A DNA stretch of 64,000 nucleotides, taken from Leekyejoonella antrihumi (GTDB lineage Bacteria > Actinomycetota > Actinomycetes > Actinomycetales > Dermatophilaceae). The translations under genes were made by a program, and so were the position numbers. The notes below the pieces were generated by a model that did not search any database, was not told the DNA's origin, and saw only the letters and a program-made list of their open reading frames with translations. This document shows, one piece after another, positions 23,072 through 32,034 of the stretch. The DNA lies in assembly GCF_007845645.1 (NCBI RefSeq), contig NZ_VCQV01000024.1:25383-89382 (forward strand), read 5' to 3'. How positions within the stretch are numbered: the first letter of the stretch is position 1; every line of letters begins with the position of its first letter.

Positions 23072-23172
23072 TTACTCGGTGTCCGCGGACGCATCGGAGA
23101 ACCCCACTGCGATGCGCCGAAGCTCTTCGATGTGGGCGTCGAATGCGTGCCTGCCCGTTGGTGTCTGCCTGA
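23072..23172 (-). pseudogene. C-terminal remnant of a winged-helix regulator
   Basis: Read on the minus strand, the frame ends with RQTPTGRHAFDAHIEELRRI and a short acidic tail. This resembles the RLTPAGRAAFDAHVAALR ending of MarR/PadR-like winged-helix regulators. The DNA upstream of it is an inverted repeat and non-homologous sequence, so the helix-turn-helix part is gone. The identification rests on this short motif. Confidence 0.4.
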
Positions 23173-23184
23173 TACCTACCGATG

Positions 23185-23222
23185 GGGGTACCGCCCGCAC
23201 GGAGCGAAGCGAGGCGGGGGAG
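23185..23222. repeat. Short inverted repeat
   Basis: GGGGGTACCGCCCGC faces GCGGGGGAGG across a centre containing GGAGCGAAGCGAGG. It abuts the truncated regulator and resembles the nested element at the pyrC/carA junction (GGTACCTCCCCCGC). It is probably a second family of small intergenic repeats. Confidence 0.45.
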
Positions 23223-23654
23223 GTCGGCGAGACCGAGGTGGTGTGGGACCTGGTCCCCGGGCGAATGCCGACCCAGCCGCTACCCCCGGACGACCCACTG
23301 ACCCGGCGCACCACCAGACCAGGCGCAAACCGCCTGACCCTCCCAAGGGGAGAACTCCGCCCACAACCAGAAGTTGGGCTACGACCCGACGTGTCAAGAG
23401 GTTTCGATACGGGCCAGCGGCTGGGCGGCAGAGACGACTGGGTCTTGGCTCACCTTGCGTCATGGACGATCTTGCCGTCTTTGGACATCCTGACTTCGTC
23501 TGGGTCAGGGGCGGCAACGTGTCACCCTGCGCATGGCGATCGCGCGCTCGGGCCCGTGACGCTGAAAAGCGTGCAGCTCTCGGCCTACGCACCAGATGAC
23601 CACCGAGCGTCAACCTATGGCGGTTGCCGCACAAGCATCGGCAGCGAGGCGTGA

Positions 23655-23673
23655 GCGGAGAACTTCGTGGGGT
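23655..23673. repeat. Broken copy of the palindromic repeat at the aroB 3' end
   Basis: Immediately after the aroB stop the minus strand reads TGAACCCCACGAAGTTCTCC, matching the head of the repeat unit found intact near 48.4 kb. The second arm is missing. The copy begins at the stop codon, the same placement as the intact units. Confidence 0.55.
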
Positions 23674-24747
23674 TCAGCTGCTGACTGCGTCGTATGCCGC
23701 GCGCAGCATGTCGTCTGCAGGCCCCTCGATCCGGGTGACCCGCCCGACGCTCTCCAGCGCCACGAATCGCAGCATGGATCCACGAGTCTTCTTGTCCCGC
23801 CGCATCACGGTGAGCAGCTCGTCGAAGTGCCCGGCCGGGTAGGTCGTCGGCAGACCGAGCGAAGCGAGCACCCGGCGGTGTCGCTCCACCAGATCCGCGC
23901 CAATCAGGCCGACCAGACGGGCGAGCTCTGCGGCATACACCATGCCCACCGCCACGGCGTCACCGTGCCGCCACGTGTAGTGCTCCCGCTGCTCGATCGC
24001 GTGCCCGAAGGTGTGCCCGTAGTTGAGGATCTCGCGCAGTGACGACTCTTTGAGGTCGACCGCCACCACGTCGGCCTTCACCTGCACCGCACGTTCGACC
24101 AGCTCACGCAGGACCGCGCTCGTGGGGTCGACCGCCTCCCTGGGGTGCTGCTCGACCAGGTCGAGGATACGCGGGTCACGAATGAATCCGCACTTGACGA
24201 CCTCCGCCAGACCGGCGGCAAGATCCGCCGGAGGCAGCGTGCGCAGCACCGCGAGGTCGCACCAGACCGAGTGCGGCGGGTGGAACGAACCGACGAGGTT
24301 CTTGCCCTCGGCCGTGTTGATGCCGGTCTTGCCACCCACGGCGGCATCGACCATCCCGAGCAGACTGGTCGGCACCTGCACCACTTGCACACCGCGCAGC
24401 CAGGTGGCGGCCACGAACCCACCGAGGTCGGTCGTTGCCCCGCCACCGACGGCGACCACGACGTCGGACCTGGTGAAACCGGCCTGCCCCAGGCGGGCCC
24501 ACAGGTCGGCCGCGACCTGCGCCGTCTTGGCGCCCTCTGCATCGGGCAGCGCCACGATCTGCGTCTGCAGCCCCTGCGCATCGAACGTGGCTGCGAGGTC
24601 ACCGGCCTGCGGCTCCATGACCGGGGCGTGCACGACCAGGACCCGAGCCGTGCCGGTGGGCAGCGCTCCGCCGACCTGCGCGAGCACGCCCTCGCCGATG
24701 ACCACGTCATAACCGTCTGCGACGCGAATCACGCTGTGCTCAGTCAT
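23674..24747 (-). CDS. aroB: 3-dehydroquinate synthase
   Basis: Converts DAHP to 3-dehydroquinate, the second shikimate-pathway step. 357 residues. The NAD-binding region includes VVAVGGGATTDLGGFVAAT, and the metal-ligand region includes RELLNYGHTFGHAIE-type sequence (LREILNYGHTFGHAIEQ). The ATG overlaps the aroK stop by 8 nt. It is the last gene of the aroE-aroC-aroK-aroB group. Confidence 0.96.
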   Translation of the reverse strand: MTEHSVIRVADGYDVVIGEGVLAQVGGALPTGTARVLVVHAPVMEPQAGDLAATFDAQGLQTQIVALPDAEGAKTAQVAADLWARLGQAGFTRSDVVVAVGGGATTDLGGFVAATWLRGVQVVQVPTSLLGMVDAAVGGKTGINTAEGKNLVGSFHPPHSVWCDLAVLRTLPPADLAAGLAEVVKCGFIRDPRILDLVEQHPREAVDPTSAVLRELVERAVQVKADVVAVDLKESSLREILNYGHTFGHAIEQREHYTWRHGDAVAVGMVYAAELARLVGLIGADLVERHRRVLASLGLPTTYPAGHFDELLTVMRRDKKTRGSMLRFVALESVGRVTRIEGPADDMLRAAYDAVSS

Positions 24748-25252
24748 GATCGACCTTCGTCACGTGAGCGAGGACCTCTTCCACGACCGTCTCGACATCC
24801 TTGCCGGCGGTGTCCACCACCCACGTTGCCAGGCGCTCGTAGGCCGGGCGTCGCTGCGTCATCATGCGCGACCAGGTCGCTCTGGGATTGACGGCCAGCA
24901 ACGGCCTGGACTGGTCGAACCCGATCCGACCGGACGCATCCGCGATCGCCACATCGAGGAAGAGCACGCGGTGGCCGGCCAGCAGCTCGGCGACCGCGTC
25001 CTGGATCGGCGCGCCACCGCCCAGGGCCAGCACGGTCTCGGCATCCAGCGACCGCCGCGCTGCGTCGGCCTCCAGCCGACGAAAGGTCTCCTCACCGTCC
25101 ACCACGAAGATGTCGCTGACGCTGCGCTGCTGCTCCTGCACGATCAGCGCGTCCGTGTCGACGAACGGCAGGCCCAGCCGATCGGCCACCATCGCTCCGA
25201 CCGTGCTCTTGCCCGCTCCCGGCGGTCCGATGAGGATGACGCGCGGGCTCAC
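24740..25252 (-). CDS. aroK: Shikimate kinase
   Basis: Phosphorylates shikimate at the 3-hydroxyl. 170 residues from GTG 25252, which overlaps the aroC stop in a GTGA junction; another GTG is one codon upstream. Walker A GPPGAGKS is at residues 9-16, DTDALI follows, then GGGAPIQ, the shikimate-binding glycine run, and a lid region with [17 protein letters not shown]. Confidence 0.95.
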   Translation of the reverse strand: MSPRVILIGPPGAGKSTVGAMVADRLGLPFVDTDALIVQEQQRSVSDIFVVDGEETFRRLEADAARRSLDAETVLALGGGAPIQDAVAELLAGHRVLFLDVAIADASGRIGFDQSRPLLAVNPRATWSRMMTQRRPAYERLATWVVDTAGKDVETVVEEVLAHVTKVDHD

Positions 25253-26469
25253 CACGACCGCATACCCGCGGGGATGGCGGCCAGGTAGGCGGCGTGGTTG
25301 CGGGCGGTCTCGGCCACGCTGTCGCCACCGAACTTCTCCAGTGCCACCTTGGCGAGCACCAGCGCCACCATCGCCTCGGCGACGACGCCCGCAGCCGGCA
25401 CGGCACACACATCGGAGCGCTGGTGAATCGCGGTCGCCGGTTCGTCGGATGACACGTCGATCGTGCGCAGTGCGCGCGGCACCGTCGAAATGGGTTTCAT
25501 CGCCGCCCGGACGCGCAGTGGCTCACCGGTCGACATGCCTCCCTCGGTTCCCCCGGCCCGGTTGGACACCCGGCGGATGATCCCGTCCGAACGCACCATC
25601 TCGTCGTGCGCAGCGGAACCGGGCCGAGCGGCGGTGCGATAGCCGTCGCCGACCTCGACCCCCTTGATCGCCTGGATCCCCATCAGGGCGCCAGCGAGCT
25701 CCGCGTCCAGCCGGCGGTCCCAGTGCACGTGCGACCCCAGACCCGGCGGCAGGCCGTAGGCGAGCACCTCGACCACACCTCCGAGGGTGTCCCCATCCTT
25801 CTTCGCCGCATCGATCGCCTCGATCATCGCCCGGGAACTGGCCGGGTCCAGCGACCGCACCGGGTCGGCGTCGAGCGCCGCCACGTCGCCCGGGCGGGGC
25901 AGCGAGGCGTCGTCGTCGCTGCCGACTCCGCCGATGGCCACGGTGTGCGAGACCAGGCGGATGCCGTAGGCCTGCTCCAGAAACGCCGCGGCCACCGCGC
26001 CGAGTCCCACCCGTGCGGCGGTCTCCCGGGCGGAGGCTCGTTCCAGCACCGGTCGCGCATCCTCGAAGCCGTACTTCTGCATGCCCACCAGATCCGCGTG
26101 ACCGGGCCGCGGGCGAGTGAGCGCCTTGTTGCGCGCCAGCTCCTTCGGCGCGCCGACGTCGTCCGCGGACTGCAGCGCGCTCTCGTCGACCGGGTCGGGG
26201 CTCATCACGACCTCCCACTTGGGCCACTCGGTGTTGGCGATGGTGAGCGCGATCGGCGATCCGAGGGTGAAGCCGTGTCGAACCCCGCCGACAAAGCTCA
26301 CCTTGTCCTGCTCGAACTTCATTCGGGCACCACGGCCGTATCCCAGCCGCCGCCGTGCCAGCGCGGCAGCCACCCGCCCGCTGTCGATCTCCACGCCGGC
26401 CGGAAGGCCCTCCATGACGGCCGTAAGGGCCGGGCCGTGTGACTCTCCCGCGGTCAACCATCGAAGCAT
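25249..26469 (-). CDS. aroC: Chorismate synthase
   Basis: Makes chorismate from EPSP using reduced FMN. 406 residues from ATG 26469. The family signatures are [19 protein letters not shown] at the N-terminus, [31 protein letters not shown] and [20 protein letters not shown]. The downstream aroK start overlaps its stop. An in-frame start at 26547 exists but would lengthen the well-conserved N-terminus. Confidence 0.96.
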   Translation of the reverse strand: MLRWLTAGESHGPALTAVMEGLPAGVEIDSGRVAAALARRRLGYGRGARMKFEQDKVSFVGGVRHGFTLGSPIALTIANTEWPKWEVVMSPDPVDESALQSADDVGAPKELARNKALTRPRPGHADLVGMQKYGFEDARPVLERASARETAARVGLGAVAAAFLEQAYGIRLVSHTVAIGGVGSDDDASLPRPGDVAALDADPVRSLDPASSRAMIEAIDAAKKDGDTLGGVVEVLAYGLPPGLGSHVHWDRRLDAELAGALMGIQAIKGVEVGDGYRTAARPGSAAHDEMVRSDGIIRRVSNRAGGTEGGMSTGEPLRVRAAMKPISTVPRALRTIDVSSDEPATAIHQRSDVCAVPAAGVVAEAMVALVLAKVALEKFGGDSVAETARNHAAYLAAIPAGMRSW

Positions 26470-26565
26470 GTGCCGATCCTCCCACGCGCCCGGAATGCGC
26501 CTGGACCCCGTCTCACACGCGGGCGTCGCGGCTGCGACGGGCCGCACCTATCCGCCCTGTGGTGG

Positions 26566-27411
26566 CTACAACGACGACACCGCGGCCCGTCCGGCGGCCT
26601 GCATGGCGGCAAGTGGCGGCTCCAGACCGGTCATCAGGCGCACCTGCTGTGCCGCCTGATGGATCAGCATCTCGATGCCCGGCACCAGAACCGCGCCCCG
26701 CGCGGCGCCGACACGGGCGAGCATCGTCGGCCATCCGGCATACACCACGTCCAGCCAGATGGGTCTGGTGATCCGTTCGCTGTCGGACTTCTCGTCCTGA
26801 ATGGCGGCGGCCAGCCCGTCCGCCGCGGCGGCCGGCACAGTGCTGACGACCAGTGCAGCGTGTGCGCAGGACGACGCGCCATCCGGCATCCGCCGAACCG
26901 CCGTCGTCATGCCGTGGTCTCGAGCCTGCGCGAGGGTCGACTCCCTGGCCCGCGAGCGGACGAGGAAGGTGACTCGGCGCACCCCGAAGGTTGCCAGTGC
27001 GGCAAGCACGGACCGCGCGGTCGCACCGGACCCGATGACGACGGCCTCGCCGCCGGGAAGGTCGATCCCAAGGCCCGCGTCGGCAAGCGACTGACGGATC
27101 CCATGCACGTCGGTGTTGTCACCGAACCATCCGTCGGTAGACCGGACCAACGTGTTGACCGAGCCGGTGCGCAGCGCCACGGAACTCGCCGACGAGGCCA
27201 TCAGCAGGGCCTGTTCCTTCAGCGGCATGGTGAGCGACAGCCCTCTCCAGGTGTGATCCAGACCGGCCACAAACCCCTCCAGGCCGTGCGCGTCGACCTG
27301 GTGCCGGGTGTACTCCCAGTCGGTGAGCCCCAGCGCGTTGTACGCGGCGTGATGCAGCACCGGCGACAACGAGTGCTCGATCGGCTTCCCGAGCACCGCG
27401 GCCCGATGCAT
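26566..27411 (-). CDS. aroE: Shikimate dehydrogenase
   Basis: Reduces 3-dehydroshikimate with NADPH. 281 residues from ATG 27411, whose A is shared with the mltG stop (TGATG). The substrate site is GKPIEHSLSPVLHHAAY near the N-terminus, then SLTMPLKE with the catalytic lysine. The cofactor loop is VIGSGATARSVLAAL. A GTG ten codons upstream would lie inside mltG. 96 bp separate it from aroC. Confidence 0.92.
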   Translation of the reverse strand: MHRAAVLGKPIEHSLSPVLHHAAYNALGLTDWEYTRHQVDAHGLEGFVAGLDHTWRGLSLTMPLKEQALLMASSASSVALRTGSVNTLVRSTDGWFGDNTDVHGIRQSLADAGLGIDLPGGEAVVIGSGATARSVLAALATFGVRRVTFLVRSRARESTLAQARDHGMTTAVRRMPDGASSCAHAALVVSTVPAAAADGLAAAIQDEKSDSERITRPIWLDVVYAGWPTMLARVGAARGAVLVPGIEMLIHQAAQQVRLMTGLEPPLAAMQAAGRAAVSSL

Positions 27412-28601
27412 CAGCACTTGCCCGGGTGAGCCCTGCACCATGCGTGGAACTTACCCTCGTTCACCTGCTGCTGTGAATAGGTGGTGGCAAACAACGTCTT
27501 GCCCGTCGCCTGGTTCACCGTCACGAAGTACAGCCACGACCCACTCGCCGGATGCAGCGCGGCCGTGATGGCCGCCAGCCCGGGGTTGTTGATCGGGCCC
27601 GGCGGCAGCCCGCGGACCTTGTAGGTGTTGTACGGGCTGTTGCTCGCCCGCTGACCGTTCGTGGTCGTCACTGTGCCCCGCTGCCTCTCGGCGAAGTGCA
27701 CCGTGGAGTCCATCTGCAGCGGCATACCGATCGCCAGCCGGTTCTGCACCACGCGCGCAACCTTCGGGCCGTCGCTGCCCAGGCGCGACTCCCCCTGCAC
27801 CAGCGACGCCACCGTCATGATGTGCAGCAGCTTGCCATCGGGTATCCCGAGGCTCGCCCGGTTGCTGTTGCCGAGCGCGACCATCATCTTGAGCTGCTGC
27901 TGGGCGGTCGCACCCTTGTCGAAGGTGTAGGTGGAGGGGAACAGGAAACCCTCGAGCTTGCCGCGCGCGGCGGCCGGCAGACCGAGTGTCCGCGGGTCGA
28001 CCTTCCGGTAGTCGGCCAGGGGCACATGGGTCTTCTTGGACAGCAGCGCGAAGATCTCCTGGTCCCAGAGTCCCTCCCGAATCACGATCCCGTGGCTGAC
28101 CAGCGCCGCCGGTTGCAGCATCAGCGTGATCGCCGCACTGGCACTCATGTGCTTGCGCAGGCGGTAGGTGCCCGGTTGGACCTGCGCGAACTTCGTGTTG
28201 CTGTTGGCGGTGCTCGCGAACGTCGTCGCGGACATCACCACGCCGGCCTTCTGCAAGGTCTGCCCGATGACGTATCCCGTGTCGCCGCGGTTGACCGTGA
28301 TGTCTACCGAGCCCGTACCGTTGCCGACGTAGTCGGTCGGTGCGCTGCTGGCGAAGTGCGGCAGCGCGTCCCGCAGCGCATACCCTCCCGCCCCGAGGAC
28401 GAGGACGAAGGCGACCAGAATCGCGAGGCAGGAGCAGCCCGCCTTCCGGCGGGTGATCGGCTCGTGCCGGGTGCGGCCAGGAGTTCGACGCGAACGCCCC
28501 GGCTCCGTCGGCGCGGAAGCCCGATCACCCCCCTGCCCCGCCGACGCGGAAGCAGGATCACCGTCGTCGAAGATCGAGTCGGTGAGGTGGGGGTCGTTCA
28601 T
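27411..28601 (-). CDS. mltG: Endolytic murein transglycosylase MltG
   Basis: Cuts nascent peptidoglycan strands near the membrane. 396 residues: a charged cytoplasmic tail (1-53) containing a duplicated GDxASA-type segment, one membrane helix at about 55-78 (SCLAILVAFVLVLGAGGYAL), then the YceG-like domain with the catalytic Glu in TVASLVQGESRLG and the later QMDSTVHFA and SPYNTYKVRGLPPGPI motifs. It is coupled to ruvX upstream and aroE downstream by one-base overlaps. Confidence 0.93.
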   Translation of the reverse strand: MNDPHLTDSIFDDGDPASASAGQGGDRASAPTEPGRSRRTPGRTRHEPITRRKAGCSCLAILVAFVLVLGAGGYALRDALPHFASSAPTDYVGNGTGSVDITVNRGDTGYVIGQTLQKAGVVMSATTFASTANSNTKFAQVQPGTYRLRKHMSASAAITLMLQPAALVSHGIVIREGLWDQEIFALLSKKTHVPLADYRKVDPRTLGLPAAARGKLEGFLFPSTYTFDKGATAQQQLKMMVALGNSNRASLGIPDGKLLHIMTVASLVQGESRLGSDGPKVARVVQNRLAIGMPLQMDSTVHFAERQRGTVTTTNGQRASNSPYNTYKVRGLPPGPINNPGLAAITAALHPASGSWLYFVTVNQATGKTLFATTYSQQQVNEGKFHAWCRAHPGKC

Positions 28602-29110
28602 CAGGACTGCCCTTCTGCGTTCGCCCGCCTTGAGCGATGCCGTGGTTTACGTCCCCCCACAGACTCTCCGGCAGGGTTGCCGGAATTGCGCTCGGAGTCA
28701 AGCGCGACTTGCAGAATCAGCACAGCTGCCTGCTGATCGATCATCTTGCGGCTCGCCCGCTGGTCCACGCCGGCGTCTCGCATGGCGCGGTGCGCGTCGA
28801 CGGTGGTGAGGCGTTCGTCGACCAGCCGCACCGGCACCCCCGGTAGCCGGCGATGCAGCTCGGTGGCCCAGGCTCGCGCGATCTGCGCGGCCGGTCCCTC
28901 ATCTCCGGAGAGGGTCAGCGGCAGACCGACGACCACCTCGATCGCGTTGCGGTCATGGACCTCCAGCACGACTGCGTCGAGGTCGGTGCCCTTGGCGGGC
29001 GCTCGGGTGAGGGTGGCGACCGGGGTCGCGATCGCCCCTGCCGGGTCACAGGCGGCCACGCCCACGCGCACCGAGCCGACATCGACCCCCAGTCGCACTC
29101 CGTCCCTCAT
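28601..29110 (-). CDS. ruvX: Putative pre-16S rRNA nuclease / Holliday junction resolvase YqgF
   Basis: 169 residues with an RNase H-like fold: LGVDVGSVRVGVAACDP at the start, VVGLPLTLSGDEGPAA, then VRLVDERLTTVDAHRAM with the second acidic pair. Residues after about 140 are a basic Arg-rich tail. Its ATG overlaps the alaS stop (ATGA). Homologues act in 16S rRNA 5' maturation; a resolvase role has also been proposed. Confidence 0.9.
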   Translation of the reverse strand: MRDGVRLGVDVGSVRVGVAACDPAGAIATPVATLTRAPAKGTDLDAVVLEVHDRNAIEVVVGLPLTLSGDEGPAAQIARAWATELHRRLPGVPVRLVDERLTTVDAHRAMRDAGVDQRASRKMIDQQAAVLILQVALDSERNSGNPAGESVGGRKPRHRSRRANAEGQS

Positions 29111-31824
29111 CGCGAGGTGACGGCCTCTCCCACGGCATGCTCGACATCGGTGAGCGCGTCGGACACCTTGCCGACGTCGCTGCCGCCGCCCTGAGCCAGG
29201 TCGGGCTTGCCACCACCGCCACCGCCGAGCGTCTTCGCGGCGATCTTCACCAGGTCGCCGGCCCGCACGCCCCACTCGCGCGCCGGCCCGTTCGTGGCCA
29301 CCACGATGACCGGGCGGTCCCCGGCGGTGCCGGTGACGGCAACGACCGCGGGCGCGTCGTCTCCGAGTCGAGCCCGCAGGTCGGTCGCCAGGCTGCGCAC
29401 CTGGTCACCGGAGACGTCACCGGCCTGGTAGCCGACGAAACGCACGCCGAAGACGTCCCTTGCCTGGTCGGCCACGGAGCCGGCCGCCGCCAGCGCCTTC
29501 TCCTGCTTGAGCCGGCCTATCTCCCGCTCGGCGTCCTTGACCCGGGTGAGCAGGTCGCTGATCCGTTCAGGCAGCTCGGCCGGCGCGACCTTCACCAGGC
29601 TCGAGATCTCACTGACGATTGCACGCTCCTTGGCGAGGTAGCGCAGCGCGTCGATGCCGACGAAGGCCTCGACGCGACGCACGCCCGAGCCGACGGATGA
29701 CTCACCGAGGATGCTGAGTGCGCCGACCTGTGAGGAGTGCGACACGTGGGTGCCACCGCACAGCTCACGTGACCACGGCCCACCGATCTGCACGACGCGT
29801 ACCTGCTCGTCATACGTCTCGCCGAAGAGTGCCAGCGCTCCCCACTCACGCGCTTCCGGCAGCGACATGTATTGCGCACTCACCGGAAGGTCCTGTCGCA
29901 CAGCGAGGTTGGCGACCTCTTCGATCTCCGAACGGGTCTCCGTGGACAGCGAGGAGCTCCACGCGAAGTCGAGTCGCAGGTAGCCGGGCTTGTTGTAGGA
30001 ACCGGACTGCAGCGCCGACTTGCCCAGCACCTGGCGCAGCGCAGCGTGCACGACGTGCGTGCCGGAGTGTGCCTGGCACGCCGAGAGCCGCCAGTCGGGA
30101 TCCACCTTCGTCTCGACGCTCTGGCCGACCTGCACCGGCCCGTCCTGCACCTCGACGGTGTGCACGACCAATCCCTTGACCGGCCGCTGGACGTCGAGCA
30201 CCTTCAGGGTGCCGGCGGGTGTGGTGATGATGCCCGAGTCGGCGATCTGGCCACCGGACTCGGCATAGAATGTGGTGCGGTCGAGCACGACCTGTCCCGT
30301 CGCCCCTGGCACCAGCTCCTTGGTCTCGTCTCCATCCAGGACCAGCCCGCGCACGGTGGCCTCGCAGGCCAGACCGTCATAGGCCCGCCAGTCGGTGGCG
30401 CCGAGCTCGCGCAGCTTCTTCCAGACCTCGGTGTGCGCGTGCCCGGACTTCTTGGACTTGGCGTCCGCCTTCGCCCGGTCCCGCTGCTGCTGCATCAACC
30501 GCTTGAACCCGGCGCCGTCGACCTCGACGCCCTGCTCCTGCGCCATCTCCAGGGTCAGGTCGATGGGGAAACCGTAGGTGTCATGGAGCGCGAACGCCTC
30601 CTCGCCGGACAGCGTCGCGCCACGACCGCCACCGACCGAGGCAGCCGACTGCTTCGCCTTGGTCACCGCGATGTCCAGGATCGTCGTGCCTTGGTCGAGG
30701 GTGCGGCGGAACGCCTCCTCCTCCCCGTAGGCGATCTGGCTGATCCTCGCGAAATCGGTCTCGAGCTCGGGGTAGGACTGCTTCATCCGCTCCATGCTGA
30801 TCGGCAGCAGCTCGGGCAGGGCCTTGCCGCCATAGCCCAGCAGGCGCATCGAGCGGACCGCCCGGCGCAGCATCCGGCGCACGACATAGCCGCGACCCTC
30901 GTTGCCCGGGGTCACCCCGTCACCGATCAGCATCAGCGCGGACCGGACGTGGTCCGCCACCACCCGTAAGTGGACGTCGTCGGGGTGGCTGTGCGCCGCG
31001 TCATGGCTCGAATGCTCGCCGTACTTCTTGCCGGTCATCTCCGCGGCACGGTCCAGCACCGGGTAGACCTCGTCGATCTCGTAGAGGTTGTCGACGCCCT
31101 GCAGCAGGCACGCCATCCGCTCCAAGCCCATGCCGGTGTCGATGTTGCGGTTCGGCAGCTCGCCGGCGATGTCGAAGTCGGCCTTGCTGCGCACCGCCGA
31201 CAGGTCGTACTGCATGAAGACCAGGTTCCAGATCTCCATGTACCGGTCCTCGTCGACCGCCGGGCCGCCCGGTGCGCCATACTCCTGCCCGCGGTCGAAG
31301 AAGATCTCCGAGCAGGGCCCACCGGGGCCGGGCACGCCCATGTGCCAGTAGTTGTCGTCCTCGTCACGGCGGGTGATGCGGTCGGCCGGTATCCCGATGA
31401 CGTCCCGCCAGAGCGCGAACGCCTCGTCGTCGTCCCGGAACACGGTCGGCCACAGCCGTTCCGGGTCCAGGCCGTAGCCACCTTCGGGCTGCGACGTGGT
31501 CAGGAGCCCCCAGGCGAACTCGATGGCACCCTGCTTGAAGTAGTCACCGAAGCTGAAGTTGCCGTTCATCTGGAAGAACGTGCCGTGCCGGGAGGTCTTG
31601 CCGACCTCCTCGATGTCACCGGTGCGCACGCACTTTTGCACCGTGGTGGCGCGCGACCACGGCGGGGTCTGCTGGCCGAGGAAGTACGGCTTGAACGGGA
31701 CCATGCCGGCGTTGACGAACAGCAGGTTCGGGTCGTCGTAGATGAGCGGTGCACTCGCGACGACGGTGTGGCCCTTGCTCTCGAAGTACGTCAGCCAGCG
31801 TCGCCGGATCTCAGCGGTTTCCAT
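29107..31824 (-). CDS. alaS: Alanyl-tRNA synthetase
   Basis: 905 residues from ATG 31824 (METAEIRRRWLTYFESKGHT), with AGAGGA upstream; the frame is open further but the earlier residues are not AlaRS-like. The aminoacylation domain contains LFVNAGMVPFKPYFLGQ. The editing domain has the zinc motifs HSGTH and CGGTHVSHSSQVG. The C-terminal DHHA1/C-Ala part is complete. I saw no T-box in its leader. Gene order alaS-ruvX-mltG-aroE is conserved in actinobacteria. Confidence 0.97.
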   Translation of the reverse strand: METAEIRRRWLTYFESKGHTVVASAPLIYDDPNLLFVNAGMVPFKPYFLGQQTPPWSRATTVQKCVRTGDIEEVGKTSRHGTFFQMNGNFSFGDYFKQGAIEFAWGLLTTSQPEGGYGLDPERLWPTVFRDDDEAFALWRDVIGIPADRITRRDEDDNYWHMGVPGPGGPCSEIFFDRGQEYGAPGGPAVDEDRYMEIWNLVFMQYDLSAVRSKADFDIAGELPNRNIDTGMGLERMACLLQGVDNLYEIDEVYPVLDRAAEMTGKKYGEHSSHDAAHSHPDDVHLRVVADHVRSALMLIGDGVTPGNEGRGYVVRRMLRRAVRSMRLLGYGGKALPELLPISMERMKQSYPELETDFARISQIAYGEEEAFRRTLDQGTTILDIAVTKAKQSAASVGGGRGATLSGEEAFALHDTYGFPIDLTLEMAQEQGVEVDGAGFKRLMQQQRDRAKADAKSKKSGHAHTEVWKKLRELGATDWRAYDGLACEATVRGLVLDGDETKELVPGATGQVVLDRTTFYAESGGQIADSGIITTPAGTLKVLDVQRPVKGLVVHTVEVQDGPVQVGQSVETKVDPDWRLSACQAHSGTHVVHAALRQVLGKSALQSGSYNKPGYLRLDFAWSSSLSTETRSEIEEVANLAVRQDLPVSAQYMSLPEAREWGALALFGETYDEQVRVVQIGGPWSRELCGGTHVSHSSQVGALSILGESSVGSGVRRVEAFVGIDALRYLAKERAIVSEISSLVKVAPAELPERISDLLTRVKDAEREIGRLKQEKALAAAGSVADQARDVFGVRFVGYQAGDVSGDQVRSLATDLRARLGDDAPAVVAVTGTAGDRPVIVVATNGPAREWGVRAGDLVKIAAKTLGGGGGGKPDLAQGGGSDVGKVSDALTDVEHAVGEAVTSR

Positions 31825-31979
31825 GAAGATGTCCTCTTGGGGTTCGGGGAGCGATCGGGTGGGCAGGGACGGGCTCAGCGGCCCTCGGTAGCTCGGGTGC
31901 ACGCTATCGCGCACACCCCGGCCCACTGCGGCATCGCATCTCCTCGACTCACCCGAAACAGCCTACCGGCAGACGCAGC

Positions 31980-32017
31980 AGTGGTCCCGGGTGCACCCTT
32001 GCGCATCCGGGACCGCT
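31980..32017 (-). terminator. Terminator hairpin after the peptide transporter operon
   Basis: AGTGGTCCCGG (31980-31990) pairs with CCGGGACCGCT (32007-32017) across a 16-nt loop, 17 bp downstream of the last gene of the importer operon. There is no T-run. Confidence 0.5.
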
Positions 32018-32034
32018 ACCGACCTCCCTTGTGG

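Larger units (their letters stand above)
22713..23673. other. Degraded intergenic region of 960 bp
   Basis: No intact gene is supported. The region holds two broken copies of the palindromic repeat (near 22782 and 23655), a different inverted repeat at 23185-23222 and the C-terminal stump of a regulator (23072-23172). In other actinobacteria aroB is often followed by aroQ/aroD, pepQ and efp; here that stretch is replaced by this spacer and unrelated genes. Open frames of about 220 codons occur on the plus strand but have no protein-like composition. Confidence 0.6.

Noticed and set aside
22986..23654. A 222-codon plus-strand ORF in the aroB spacer
   Set aside because: It crosses two repeat elements, has no ribosome binding site and no protein-like pattern.
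31825..31979. Possible T-box leader before alaS
   Set aside because: No TGGN-ACC bulge flanked by complementary helices could be found on the minus strand.
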